64,000 nt of DNA from RHKX01 sp964641695 (GCA_964641695.1 CAZXKG010000001.1:7530-71529); one strand, 5' to 3'. Counted from the stretch's first letter, positions 50,837 through 60,313 are shown. Notes: generated by a model from the sequence alone, not told the origin. A program made the numbers and translations.

Positions 50837-51884
50837 GCTGCTGGCGGCGGTGATGCCTCATCTGCCGCTCACCGTCGCCCAGACCGAAGGGCTGAGCACG
50901 GTCCCGATCGACCGCGGGGCGGTCCTGATCGCGGGGATGGCCGCGATGCTGATCACGATCTTCCTCGGCCCGCGGTTCATCGAGGTGCTCAGAAACCGCG
51001 AGTTCGGCCAGCAGATCAGGGAGGAGGGTCCGCAGGGGCACCACACCAAGGCGGGGACCCCGACGATGGGCGGGCTGATCATCTTCGCCGCGATCGCCGT
51101 TCCCTACCTGGTGCTCTCCGACCGCGACACCGAGAGCCTCACCGTCTTCGGGATCGCTCTCGGCAGCGCCGCGATCGGCTTCGCCGACGACTACATCAAG
51201 ATCGTCAAGCGACGCTCCCTGGGCCTCTCGGCGCGCTGGAAGTTCGCGCTCCAGATCGTGCTCACCGTGATCCTCTGGTGGATCGCCTTCCAGGTGCTGG
51301 ACCTCGAGGCAAGCCTGCAGCTGCGCATCTTCGACACCGATATCTACCTCGGTCCGGTCCTCTACCTGATCCTCACCTTCCTGGTGCTGTCGGGCTTCAG
51401 CAACGGGGTCAACCTGACCGACGGCCTCGACGGCCTGGCGGCCGGATGCTGCGCGATCGTCTTCCTCTCGTTCCTCGTGATCACGATCACGGTCGGTCAG
51501 GCGGACATGGCGATCCTCGCCGCCTGCTTCGTCGGCGCCACGGTCGGCTTCCTCTGGTTCAACTCGCACCCGGCCTCGATCTTCATGGGCGACACCGGCT
51601 CGCTCGGGCTGGGGGGCGCGATCGCGGCGATGGCGATCATGACCCAGACGGAGATCCTGCTGCTGATCCTCGGCGGGATCTTCGTGATCGAGGCGCTCTC
51701 CGTCGCCATCCAGGTCTTCACCTTCAAGAGCTTCCGCAGGCGGGTGTTCCTGATGGCCCCGCTGCATCACCACTTCGAGATGATGGCCTGGTCGGAGACG
51801 AAGATCATGATCCGCTTCTGGATCGTGGGCGCCGTCCTCGCGGGCATCGGCTACACGCTGTTTCAGAACTCGATCGGGAGCTGA
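50829..51884 (+). CDS. mraY: Phospho-MurNAc-pentapeptide transferase MraY
   Basis: Integral membrane enzyme that makes lipid I from UDP-MurNAc-pentapeptide and undecaprenyl phosphate. 351 residues, ten predicted TMs. Signatures: GHHTKAGTPTMGGLI, GFADDYIKI (catalytic Asp pair), NLTDGLDGLAAG, MGDTGSLGLGG and LMAPLHHHFEM. ATG at 50829. Confidence 0.96.
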   Translation: MGELLAAVMPHLPLTVAQTEGLSTVPIDRGAVLIAGMAAMLITIFLGPRFIEVLRNREFGQQIREEGPQGHHTKAGTPTMGGLIIFAAIAVPYLVLSDRDTESLTVFGIALGSAAIGFADDYIKIVKRRSLGLSARWKFALQIVLTVILWWIAFQVLDLEASLQLRIFDTDIYLGPVLYLILTFLVLSGFSNGVNLTDGLDGLAAGCCAIVFLSFLVITITVGQADMAILAACFVGATVGFLWFNSHPASIFMGDTGSLGLGGAIAAMAIMTQTEILLLILGGIFVIEALSVAIQVFTFKSFRRRVFLMAPLHHHFEMMAWSETKIMIRFWIVGAVLAGIGYTLFQNSIGS

Positions 51885-51889
51885 TCCGG

Positions 51890-53263
51890 GTGGCCCGCCG
51901 CCGGCCGCCGCTGCCCGCCGGCCCCTACCTGGTCGTCGGCCTGGCGCGCTCCGGAATCGCGGCCGCCGAGGCTCTGGTCGGCGCGGGCGAGCGCGTGTAC
52001 GGCACCGATTCCGGAAATCCTGCGGACGCCGGAAGGCTTGCAGCACTCGGTGTCGAAGTGAGCCTGGATGGCGATGGCATCGATCTGCTGGAGCGCGTGA
52101 ACGCGGTGGTGAAGAGCCCCGGCGTACCCGTCGACGCGCCGGTCATCGCGGCGGCAAGGGCCGCGGGCAAGGAGGTCCTGGGGGAGCTCGAGATCGGCTG
52201 GCGGCTGCTTCCGAACAGGTTCGTCGCGGTCACCGGGACGAACGGCAAGACGACCGTCACCGAGTGGCTCGGACACGTCTGGGGCGAGGCCGGGGAGCCG
52301 GCCGAGGTGGTCGGCAACGTCGGTACTCCCGTCTCGGCGCTCGCCGCCGGCTCGCCGGAGGGGCGCCCTGAGGCAGGGACGACCCTGATCTGCGAGTGCT
52401 CCTCCTTCCAGCTGGAGGATTCCGTCGCCTTCGCCCCCGACGTCGGCGTCCTGCTCAACCTCACGCCCGATCACCTCGACCGCCACGGCGACCTCGGCTC
52501 CTACCGCGATGCGAAGCTGCGGATCTTCGCCCGTCAGTCGGCCGCGGACGTGGCGATCACCGATCTCGACGAGCCCGCGTTGCGGGACGTGGACCTCCCC
52601 GGCGAAGGACGCCGCCGGTGCTACGGGATCGAGGCCTGCGACGGGAGCTGCGCGGTCCGCGTCGCCGACGGCGCGATCCACGACTCCGAGGGACCGCTGA
52701 TCGCCCTCGAGGAGGTCGCGCTCGGCGGCGAGCACAACCTTCGCAACGCGATGGCGGTCGCGGCGGCGGCGCTCGCGGCCGGAGTGGAACGTACTGCGGT
52801 CGCGGCCGGCCTGAGGAGCTTCACGGGCGTCCCTCACCGGCTCGAGCGCCTCGCGACCATCGGCGGCGTCACCTACGTCAACGACTCGAAGGCGACGAAC
52901 CCGGCGGCCGCGGCGGCGGCGCTCGGCTCCTTCGAGCACGGCGTCCACGCGATCATGGGCGGCAGCCTCAAGGGGGGTGGGTTCGAGCAGCTCCGCGACC
53001 CCGTAGCCGGATCCTGCCGGGCCGTCTACCTGATCGGTGAGGCCGGCGAGCGTCTCGCCGCCGACCTCGCCGCCACGGGCGTCGAGCTGATCGGCTGTGG
53101 CGAGCTGCGCGCTGCCGTGCACGCGGCCGCTTCGCGGGCCGTCGCCGGGGAGACGGTGCTGCTGGCGCCCGCCTGCGCGAGCTTCGACGCCTTCCGCGAC
53201 TACGAGCATCGCGGCGAGACGTTCCGGGAGATCGTCGCCGCCCTCCGGGTGGAGGGCGGATGA
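51890..53263 (+). CDS. murD: UDP-MurNAc-L-alanine--D-glutamate ligase MurD
   Basis: Adds D-Glu to UDP-MurNAc-L-Ala. 457 residues. N-terminal Rossmann YLVVGLARSGIAAAEAL, ATP site AVTGTNGKTTVTEWL, ECSSFQLEDS, LNLTPDHLDRHG and YVNDSKATNPAA. GTG start at 51890 with GGGAG upstream; five bases after mraY. Confidence 0.95.
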   Translation: MARRRPPLPAGPYLVVGLARSGIAAAEALVGAGERVYGTDSGNPADAGRLAALGVEVSLDGDGIDLLERVNAVVKSPGVPVDAPVIAAARAAGKEVLGELEIGWRLLPNRFVAVTGTNGKTTVTEWLGHVWGEAGEPAEVVGNVGTPVSALAAGSPEGRPEAGTTLICECSSFQLEDSVAFAPDVGVLLNLTPDHLDRHGDLGSYRDAKLRIFARQSAADVAITDLDEPALRDVDLPGEGRRRCYGIEACDGSCAVRVADGAIHDSEGPLIALEEVALGGEHNLRNAMAVAAAALAAGVERTAVAAGLRSFTGVPHRLERLATIGGVTYVNDSKATNPAAAAAALGSFEHGVHAIMGGSLKGGGFEQLRDPVAGSCRAVYLIGEAGERLAADLAATGVELIGCGELRAAVHAAASRAVAGETVLLAPACASFDAFRDYEHRGETFREIVAALRVEGG

Positions 53264-54642
53264 GCGCGCTCACCGCCTGGATCGGACGCGGCAGGAAGGC
53301 GAAGGCGTCGAAGCGGAGCGCGCACACGGTCGAGTACTCGCTGCTTCTGACCGCGACCCTGGGCCTCGTCGCCTTCGGCGCGGTGATGATCTTCAGCGCC
53401 AGCTCGAGCGCTTCGGTGCTGAACGGCGGCGACAGCCTCTACTACTTGAAGCGGACCCTGATCGCCTGCACGATCGGCCTCGTCGCGCTCAAGGTGCTCT
53501 CGTCGGTGCCGCTCACCAGGATCCGGCAGATCACGCCGGTCTTCCTCGCCGCCGCCTTCGTGCTGCTGCTGGCGACACACGTGATCGGCTCCGCGGCGAA
53601 CGGCGCCCAGAGCTGGATCGTCCTCGGTCCGTTCCAGCTGCAGGCCTCGGAGATCGCGAAGCTCGCCCTGGTCCTCTACGGGGTCAGCCTGCTGGCCGAC
53701 CGCCCCGAGATGACCCGGGATCTGCGTGGCCTGATGCCGTTCCTGCTGATCGCCGGCGCGGCATGCGGGCTGATCGTCCTCGAGCCCGACCTGGGGACGG
53801 CGCTCGTCACCTCGTTCGCGCTCGCCGCGTTGCTGATCGCGGCGGGGATGAAGCTCCGCCACCTCGCCATGATCGTCGCGGTGCTGGCGTTCGTCGCCCT
53901 GATCGGGATCCTGATCGAGCCTTATCGCCAGGATCGCCTGCTCAACTTCCTCAACCCCGCGTCCGACACCGGCGGGTCGGGGTTCCAGGCGGTGCAGGCG
54001 AAGATCGCGATGGGGTCGGGCGGGATCTTCGGCGTCGGTCTCGGCGAGAGCGTCCAGAAGGCGTTCTACCTGCCCGAGGCCCACAACGACATGATCGTCG
54101 CGGTGATCGGCGAGGAGCTGGGGATGATCGGCATGCTCCTGCTCGCGGGCCTGTTCATGATGTTCGCCTTCGCCGGCTTTCGGACGGCGCAGCAGGCGCG
54201 CGACCGCTACGGTCGCCTGCTCGCCGCCGGACTGACGGCGATGATCATGGTCCAGGCCACGATCAACCTGTTCGCGGTGATGGGCCTCGCCCCCCTGACC
54301 GGAATCACGCTCCCATTCGTCTCTTACGGAAACAGCAGCTTGGTGATCACCCTGGCCGCCGTCGGCCTGCTCCTCAACGTGGCCTCGGGCGGTCGCGCGG
54401 CGTCGTCGCGGTCACGGCTAACCCCACAGCGGAAGACGCGAGCGACGGCAGCGCCGCAGCGCCGCAGCTCCCGGGCGAGCGGCGAGATCCGCGTGACCGA
54501 CAACCGGCCGAAGCGGCACACCGCACGCCGCGCCGCGGGGACGGCATCGAGAGGAGGCTCCCGTGCCAAGAGCGCTGATCGCGACCGGAGGGACGGCCGG
54601 GCACGTGGTTCCGGCGCTGGCCGTCGCCGACGCGCTCGCTGA
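53260..54642 (+). CDS. ftsW: Septal SEDS glycosyltransferase FtsW
   Basis: Polymerises lipid II at the septum with FtsI. 460 residues: about 10 TMs between residues 25 and 375 with ANGAQSWIVLGPFQLQASE, GLGESVQKAFYLPEAHNDM, EELGMIG and FVSYGNSSLV. A strongly basic tail of about 80 residues (RAASSRSRLTPQRKTRATAA and beyond) follows the last TM and overlaps murG by 80 bases; it is unusual and could bind other divisome proteins or be poorly conserved. Confidence 0.94.
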   Translation: MSALTAWIGRGRKAKASKRSAHTVEYSLLLTATLGLVAFGAVMIFSASSSASVLNGGDSLYYLKRTLIACTIGLVALKVLSSVPLTRIRQITPVFLAAAFVLLLATHVIGSAANGAQSWIVLGPFQLQASEIAKLALVLYGVSLLADRPEMTRDLRGLMPFLLIAGAACGLIVLEPDLGTALVTSFALAALLIAAGMKLRHLAMIVAVLAFVALIGILIEPYRQDRLLNFLNPASDTGGSGFQAVQAKIAMGSGGIFGVGLGESVQKAFYLPEAHNDMIVAVIGEELGMIGMLLLAGLFMMFAFAGFRTAQQARDRYGRLLAAGLTAMIMVQATINLFAVMGLAPLTGITLPFVSYGNSSLVITLAAVGLLLNVASGGRAASSRSRLTPQRKTRATAAPQRRSSRASGEIRVTDNRPKRHTARRAAGTASRGGSRAKSADRDRRDGRARGSGAGRRRRAR

Positions 54643-55657
54643 GCGTGGTGCCGAGGTCAGCTTCGTCGGGACCGCTGAGCGAGCGGAGGCAACCCTGGTG
54701 CCCGCCGCCGGCTACGAGATCGACTTCCTCGCGGTCGAGGGGCTGGATCGGAGAAACCCCCTGCGGGCCGCGAGGGCGATCTGGCGGTCGGCCGCGGCGG
54801 TCCGGGTTGCTCGCCGCATCCTCCGGGAGCGCGGCGCCGACGTCGTCATGGGCGGCGGCGGATACGTCGCCGGACCGGTCGGCGTCGCGGCGATCGGCGC
54901 CGGACTGCCGCTCGTGCTGACCGAGGCCGACAGCCATCTCGGCTTGGCGAACCGCCTCCTCGCGCGGCGAGCCAGTCGGGTCTGCCTGGCGTTCCCGATC
55001 GAGGGGCGCGAGGGGGTGAGGTACCTCCACACCGGGAGGCCGGTCCCCAGGGCGGTGCTCGATGCCGAGAGGACGGGAGCGCGCGAGCGCCTGGGCATCG
55101 CGGAGGGGCGCCGCCTGCTGGTGATCTTCGGCGGCAGCCTCGGCGCGCGGTCGATCAACCGCGCCGCCGTAGGGGCGTTCGCCGGGCGTCGGCCCGATCG
55201 TGGCTTCGACGTCCTTCACATCACCGGCTCGCGCGACTTCGCCGAGATCGAGCCGCAGGTTCGCGGGGTCGGCGGCTACCTGGTGCGCGAGTACCTCCCG
55301 GATCTGGGCGACCCGCTCGCGGCCGCCGATCTGGTCCTGTCGCGATCGGGCGGGTCGGTGTTCGAGCTGACCGCGGCGGGCCGACCGGCGATCCTCGTTC
55401 CCTACCCGCACGCCTCCGCCCGCCATCAGCACGCGAACGCGGAGTGGATGAGCGCGGCGGGAGCGGCCGTCGTCGTCGAGGATCACGAGCTGGCCGCCGA
55501 AGGGCTCGGCGAGCTGGCCGCCGAGCTGCTTGGCGATCCGGCCAGGCTGGCCGCGATGAGCGCGGCATCCGCCTCCCTGGCGATGCCGGACGCCGCCGGG
55601 CGGATCGCGGACGAGGTGCTGGCCGCCGCCGCCGGGCGGATCGGGGTGGCGCGATGA
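54563..55657 (+). CDS. murG: Lipid II synthase MurG
   Basis: Transfers GlcNAc to lipid I at the inner face of the membrane. 364 residues, GT28. ATGGTAGHVVPALAVADAL and GGGGYVAGPVGVAA near the N-terminus, VIFGGSLGARSINRA, then LSRSGGSVFELTAAGRPAIL and PYPHASARHQHANAEWM. GTG start with GGAGG in the right place, inside the ftsW tail. Confidence 0.95.
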   Translation: MPRALIATGGTAGHVVPALAVADALAERGAEVSFVGTAERAEATLVPAAGYEIDFLAVEGLDRRNPLRAARAIWRSAAAVRVARRILRERGADVVMGGGGYVAGPVGVAAIGAGLPLVLTEADSHLGLANRLLARRASRVCLAFPIEGREGVRYLHTGRPVPRAVLDAERTGARERLGIAEGRRLLVIFGGSLGARSINRAAVGAFAGRRPDRGFDVLHITGSRDFAEIEPQVRGVGGYLVREYLPDLGDPLAAADLVLSRSGGSVFELTAAGRPAILVPYPHASARHQHANAEWMSAAGAAVVVEDHELAAEGLGELAAELLGDPARLAAMSAASASLAMPDAAGRIADEVLAAAAGRIGVAR

Positions 55658-57078
55658 GCCTGCCCGAGCGCATGCACTTCATCGCCGTCGGCGGCGCCGG
55701 GATGAGCGCTCTCGCGATGGTCTGCAGCGAGCGCGGGGTTACGGTCAGCGGAAGCGACCGGGCCGAGTCCGCCTACCTGCGAAGGGTTCGTGACGCGGGC
55801 GTGACCGTGTACATCGGCCACGACGCCGACCAGGTTCCCGGCGATGCGACGGTCGTCGTCTCGACCGCCATCCCCGAGGACAACCCGGAGCTGCTGCGGG
55901 CGCGCGAGCTCGGCTTGCGGGTGCTCCACCGCGGTGAGCTGCTGGCGGAGATCTGTGCCGAGCGGCGGCTGATCGCGGTCGCCGGCGCCCACGGCAAGAC
56001 GACGACCTCGGGGATGATCGCCCACGTTCTCCGGGCTGCGGGCGGGGAGCCGTCGTTCCTGCTCGGCGGCGATCTTCCCGGCGAGGGAGGCGCGACCAAC
56101 GCGGCATGGGGGAGCTCCGAGTGGATCGTCGCCGAGGCCGACGAGAGCGACGGGAGCTTCCTGCGGCTGCGGCCGGCCGTGGCCGCGATCACCAACGTCG
56201 AGCTCGACCACCACTCCCACTGGGGCGGGGAGCGGGAGCTGGTGCGGGCGTTCGCCGAGTTCTCCGCACCCGCGGAGGCCGTGATCCGCCCGGCGGAGGA
56301 GAGCCTTGCCTCGCTCGACGGCGCCGGGCGGGTGCTGACCTTCGCGGTGGGTCCGGGCCCCGGTCGACGGCGCCCCGCCGCCCTGCTCGCGACGGACGTC
56401 CAGCACGTCGACGGGGGGATGGACTTCACGCTGGCCGGGGCGGTCGTCGGCGGCGAGCACCGGGTCCGCCTTTCGGTCCCCGGGCTGCACAACGTCGTCG
56501 ACGCGACCGTCGCCCTCGGCGCCCTGGCCGCGGCGCGGGAGCTCGGGCCGGGAGCGGATGCGCTGCCGCCTCTGGAGGAGCTGATCGCGGCGCTGGCGAG
56601 CTTCCCGGGGATGGCGCGCCGGCTCGAGCTCAAGGGGAGCGTCGGCGGGGCCCGCGTCTACGACGACTACGCACACCATCCGACCGAGGTTGCCGCCTCG
56701 CTGGCGGCCCTGCGCCCGCTGGTCCCGGACGGCGGTCGTCTCGTCGCCCTCTTCCAGCCCCATCTCTACTCGCGGACGAAGGCGCTCGCCACGCGCTTCG
56801 GTCGCGCCCTGGCGCTGGCCGACGTCGTCGCGGTCCTGGACGTCTACGCGGCCAGGGAGCAGCCGGTCGGAGCGCTCGAGGGAGTCAGCGGTCTTCAGGT
56901 CGCACGGGCCGTCGCCGACGCGGCGCCCGGCCGTGACGTGATCTGGGCGCGCGAGGCCGATGCCGCCGTCGGTCTGCTGCCGGGCCTGCTTCGCGACGGA
57001 GACGTGCTGGTCACGATCGGCGCCGGGGACGTGTTCGGCGTCGGCGAGCGGCTGCTCGCGGAGGTGGGCAGCGGATGA
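55654..57078 (+). CDS. murC: UDP-MurNAc--L-alanine ligase MurC
   Basis: Adds L-Ala to UDP-MurNAc. 474 residues. N-terminal HFIAVGGAGMSALAMV, ATP site VAGAHGKTTTSGMIA, AEADESDGSFL, ITNVELDHHSHW and YDDYAHHPTEVAASL. ATG start overlapping the murG stop; the same ATGA coupling leads into murB. Confidence 0.95.
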   Translation: MSLPERMHFIAVGGAGMSALAMVCSERGVTVSGSDRAESAYLRRVRDAGVTVYIGHDADQVPGDATVVVSTAIPEDNPELLRARELGLRVLHRGELLAEICAERRLIAVAGAHGKTTTSGMIAHVLRAAGGEPSFLLGGDLPGEGGATNAAWGSSEWIVAEADESDGSFLRLRPAVAAITNVELDHHSHWGGERELVRAFAEFSAPAEAVIRPAEESLASLDGAGRVLTFAVGPGPGRRRPAALLATDVQHVDGGMDFTLAGAVVGGEHRVRLSVPGLHNVVDATVALGALAAARELGPGADALPPLEELIAALASFPGMARRLELKGSVGGARVYDDYAHHPTEVAASLAALRPLVPDGGRLVALFQPHLYSRTKALATRFGRALALADVVAVLDVYAAREQPVGALEGVSGLQVARAVADAAPGRDVIWAREADAAVGLLPGLLRDGDVLVTIGAGDVFGVGERLLAEVGSG

Positions 57079-58022
57079 GCGCCGAGGGCCTTCCGATCCA
57101 GGTGGACTTCCCGCTGGCGAGGCTGACCACGGTCCGCGCCGGTGGCGCTGCCCGCGAGTTCGCCCGGGTCGACGACGAGGCGACCCTGATCCGCTTGCTC
57201 GCCCACGCCGAGGGGCGGGGCCTCGCGGTCGGGGTGGTCGGTTCCGGTTCGAACCTGCTGGTCGCCGATTCCGGCTTCGACGGGCTCGCCTTGAAGTTGA
57301 GCGGCGAGCTCGCCGAGCTCGCTCGCGACGACGCCGATCCGAGGCGGCTGCTGTGTGGGGGCGGCGTGCGCCTGCCCTCGGCGGCGGCGAAGTCGGCCGG
57401 CTGGGGGCTGGCCGGGCTCGAGTTCGGGGTGAACATCCCGGGGACGGTCGGGGGCGCGGTCCGGATGAACGCGAACGCCTACGGCGGGGAGCTCGCCCGC
57501 ACCCTCGAGTGGGTTGACGTCTGCACCGGCTCGGGCGCCGAACGGCGTATGCCTGACGCCCTCGGCTTCGGCTACCGGCGTTCCAACCTGCAGGAGGGGG
57601 AGGTGGTCTCGCGTGCGTCCTTCCAGCTCGAGGAGGCCGATCCCGCGGAGGTCAAGGCCCGGCTTGCCGCGATGCGCGCTCGCCGCAGGGAGGCGCAGCC
57701 CTCCGGGATCAAGACGTTCGGCTCGACCTTCAAGAACCCCGATCCCACGTCCCCGGGGGTGGAGGGACGATCGTCGGGCCAGCTCCTCGACGCGGCCGGC
57801 TGCCGCGGGCTCGTCGTCGGCGGGGCCCGGTTCTCGGAGAAGCACGCCAACTTCGTCGAGAACGGCGGCGAGGCGACGACGGCCGACATCCTCGCCCTGA
57901 TGGCCGAGGGCCGACGCCTGGTGTACGCGGCAACAGGCGTGGTCCTCGAGCCCGAGGTCCAGATCCTCGGTGAGGTCGAGTGGCCCCGCGGATGGGATCT
58001 CGAGGAGGGCGCCGATGGCTGA
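57075..58022 (+). CDS. murB: UDP-N-acetylenolpyruvoylglucosamine reductase MurB
   Basis: FAD/NADPH enzyme that completes UDP-MurNAc. 315 residues. FAD-binding VGSGSNLLVADSGFDG, substrate motif GVNIPGTVGGAVRMNANAYGG, FGYRRSNLQ and GSTFKNPDP with the C-terminal SEKHANFVENGG. Type IIa-like layout without the extra loop of E. coli MurB. Confidence 0.95.
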   Translation: MSAEGLPIQVDFPLARLTTVRAGGAAREFARVDDEATLIRLLAHAEGRGLAVGVVGSGSNLLVADSGFDGLALKLSGELAELARDDADPRRLLCGGGVRLPSAAAKSAGWGLAGLEFGVNIPGTVGGAVRMNANAYGGELARTLEWVDVCTGSGAERRMPDALGFGYRRSNLQEGEVVSRASFQLEEADPAEVKARLAAMRARRREAQPSGIKTFGSTFKNPDPTSPGVEGRSSGQLLDAAGCRGLVVGGARFSEKHANFVENGGEATTADILALMAEGRRLVYAATGVVLEPEVQILGEVEWPRGWDLEEGADG

Positions 58023-58782
58023 GCGCGCGCCGCGCGGGGCGAGGAGCAAGCGGCCCGCCGGGAAGGCGCGTCGCGGCGACTCGCGGCGCCGGTTCGGCGG
58101 GGTGACGCGCTGGCTGCTGGTAGGCCTCCTGGTGGCGATCGTCCTCGTCGCCGGCTACTTCTTCTGGTTCAAGGGCTCGTCCCTGGTCGCGGTCGAGGAC
58201 GTGGAGGTGACCGGGGTAGACGTCTCGCCCAGCGTCGCCGCGCGGCTCGAGAACACGGCGCTGGGGATGAGCACGCTGGATCTGGATCGTGGTGCGCTCG
58301 AGGCCGCGGTCGCGGACGATCCGAGCGTGGTCGGGTTGAAGATGGAGACCGATTTCCCCCACGGGCTGACGATCGACGTGCAGTCGCGGCGCGCCGTCGG
58401 ATGGTGGGACGTCGACGGGGGGACGGTCGTCGCCGCCGACGGGGTGGTGCTCACCGACGGGATCGACAGGCCCGACGGAGTCCCCGTGATCGAGGCCGAC
58501 GCCGAGGGCGAGACGGGCGAGCGGGTGAAGGGGCCGGCGCTGGCGCTGGCGAAGGTTCTGGGTGGCGCGCCGCAGCCGCTGCTCGAGCTCAGCGAGAAGG
58601 CCTGGATGGATGGGGAGATCGGCCCGGTGGTCGAGGTCGAGGGTGGGATCGAGCTCCGCTTCGGCGACCCCTCGAGCGCGGCGGCGAAGTGGCGGGCGGC
58701 AGCGTCGGTGCTCGCCGATCCGGAGTTGACGAGCGCCCGCTACATCGATCTCTCGGCCCCGACCAGGCCCGCCGCGGGTTGA
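58015..58782 (+). CDS. ftsQ: Cell division protein FtsQ/DivIB
   Basis: 255-residue bitopic divisome protein. A basic N-terminus (about 30 residues), one TM (WLLVGLLVAIVLVAGYFFWF), a POTRA-like domain with VEDVEVTGVDVSPSVAARLE and a beta domain (IDVQSRRAVGWWDVDGGTVV). The ATG at 58015 overlaps murB. A 224-base space follows before ftsZ. Confidence 0.9.
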   Translation: MAERAPRGARSKRPAGKARRGDSRRRFGGVTRWLLVGLLVAIVLVAGYFFWFKGSSLVAVEDVEVTGVDVSPSVAARLENTALGMSTLDLDRGALEAAVADDPSVVGLKMETDFPHGLTIDVQSRRAVGWWDVDGGTVVAADGVVLTDGIDRPDGVPVIEADAEGETGERVKGPALALAKVLGGAPQPLLELSEKAWMDGEIGPVVEVEGGIELRFGDPSSAAAKWRAAASVLADPELTSARYIDLSAPTRPAAG

Positions 58783-58843
58783 CCCGAGGGTGCTGTTCTG
58801 GGCCGGTTCTCAAGCCTCGAGTTGTGATCGAAGGTTCGGAAAC

Positions 58844-58862
58844 TCTCAAGTCCTGCTTGAGA
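58844..58862 (+). terminator. Hairpin between ftsQ and the ftsZ promoter
   Basis: TCTCAAG and CTTGAGA (7-base stem) around TCCTG, about 60 bases after ftsQ and 30 before the ftsZ promoter. It may end or slow read-through; no T run. Confidence 0.45.
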
Positions 58863-58892
58863 CAGGGATCTTGCAGCGAGCTGCGCGGAGCG

Positions 58893-58921
58893 TTGACAGA
58901 CGTCAGTATCTGACTTACTTT
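58893..58921 (+). promoter_or_regulatory. ftsZ promoter
   Basis: TTGACA (58893-58898), 17 bases, TACTTT (58916-58921): a consensus sigma-70 promoter in an AT-richer patch. Transcription would begin near 58928 with an 80-base leader to the ftsZ ATG, allowing ftsZ expression apart from the mur genes. Confidence 0.75.
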
Positions 58922-59006
58922 CATTGCACTTTGCGGGTCGACCGTCCACGACCCTCAAGGCTCACTCAAGCTCCGGGCGGAAGAGAGAAAGGCGAGTGAA
59001 GCTCAG

Positions 59007-60086
59007 ATGGAGGCTTCCAGTTACCTGGCGGTGATCAAGGTCGTCGGCGCGGGAGGCGGCGGTACGAACGCCGTCTCGCGCATGGTCGACGCAGGTCTGA
59101 AGGGCGTCGAGTTCCTCGCCGTCAACACCGACGCACAGGCGCTTCGCTCCTGTGAGGCGGACGTCAAGCTCGCCATCGGTCAGGAGCTGACGCGCGGCCT
59201 CGGTGCCGGTGGTCAGCCCGAGGTCGGAGCCGGCGCAGCGGCTGAGAGCCGCGACGACATCAAGGAGGCGCTCAAGGGCGCGGACATGGTCTTCGTCACC
59301 GCCGGCGAGGGCGGAGGGACCGGTACCGGCGCCGCGCCCGTGATCGCCGAGATCGCCAAGCAGGAGATCGGGGCCCTGACGGTCGGCGTCGTCACCAAGC
59401 CGTTCGAGTTCGAGGGCTCCCGCCGGATGCAGCAGGCGCTCGACGGGATCGAGAAGCTCCGCAACGAGGTCGACACGCTGATCATCGTCCCGAACGAGAA
59501 GCTGCTCGGGATCGTCGAGCGGCGCGAGCCGATCAGCGAGGCCTTCCGCAAGGCCGACGACATCCTCCGCCAGGGCGTTCAGGGGATCACGGACCTGATC
59601 ACCGTCCCGGGCCTGATCAACCTCGACGTCGCCCACGTGCGGGCGGTCATGTCCAACGCGGGCTCGGCGTTGATGGGGATCGGGACGTCGACGGGCGAGA
59701 CGCGGGCGGCCGACGCGGCCAAGGAGGCGATCTCCTCACCGCTGCTGGAGTCCGCGATCGACGGCGCGACCGGGATGCTGCTCAACATCACCGGCGGCGA
59801 GGAGATGGGTCTGTTCGAGGTCAACGAGGCGGCCGAGGTCGTCTCCAGCACGGCTGACAAGAACGCCAACATCATCTTCGGCGCGGTGGTCGACAACTCG
59901 ATGGGCGAGGACATCCGCGTCACCGTGATCGCGACCGGCTTCGAGGGCTTCGAGATGCTCGCGCGCCGGCCCGCGCAGGTGCGGCGCGAGAGCCGCAAGC
60001 GCGGGGTGCGCCCGCCGACGGATCGCGAGATCCGTCAGTTGGAGGTCTCCGACGACGACATCGACATCCCCCCCTTCTTGAGGTAG
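59007..60086 (+). CDS. ftsZ: Cell division protein FtsZ
   Basis: Tubulin-like GTPase that forms the Z ring. 359 residues. IKVVGAGGGGTNAVSRMV, the GTP signature GGGTGTG (102-108), NVDTL-like region NEVDTLIIVPNEKLL and the T7 loop GLINLDVAHVRAVM are intact. After a short linker (about 30 residues) the conserved C-terminal peptide is visible as DDIDIPPFLR. No sepF or ylmD/E follow, unlike many Actinobacteria. Confidence 0.97.
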   Translation: MEASSYLAVIKVVGAGGGGTNAVSRMVDAGLKGVEFLAVNTDAQALRSCEADVKLAIGQELTRGLGAGGQPEVGAGAAAESRDDIKEALKGADMVFVTAGEGGGTGTGAAPVIAEIAKQEIGALTVGVVTKPFEFEGSRRMQQALDGIEKLRNEVDTLIIVPNEKLLGIVERREPISEAFRKADDILRQGVQGITDLITVPGLINLDVAHVRAVMSNAGSALMGIGTSTGETRAADAAKEAISSPLLESAIDGATGMLLNITGGEEMGLFEVNEAAEVVSSTADKNANIIFGAVVDNSMGEDIRVTVIATGFEGFEMLARRPAQVRRESRKRGVRPPTDREIRQLEVSDDDIDIPPFLR

Positions 60087-60313
60087 ATAACTGCCGGGCA
60101 GATCCTCCGCTTCGCGTCCGGTCTGCCCGGTTGGCCAAAAGAGATGACTGCCGGGGAATGCTCCGGCTTCGCCGTCCGCTTCCCCGGTTGGCCAGTGCAA
60201 ACGGGAAGCAGGGGCGAGGGCGGGCAGTGCACCGGAGTCCCGGACGGAGGCGTAGGCGGTCCTGCGTAAGCCGGCATCTACTCCGGGCCGACGGAGGACA
60301 CTCCGGCAGTTAT
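60087..60313. repeat. Hairpin-rich element with 11-base terminal inverted repeats
   Basis: ATAACTGCCGG directly follows the ftsZ stop (60087-60097), and its exact complement (60303-60313) directly follows the stop of the convergent esterase. Inside is a 57-base tandem repeat (ACTGCC at 60090 and 60147, each ending GGTTGGCC). Each copy forms a hairpin with different but self-complementary arms: CCGGGCAGA/TCTGCCCGG and CCGGGGAA/TTCCCCGG. It is a likely two-way terminator, or a small repeat element. Confidence 0.65.
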
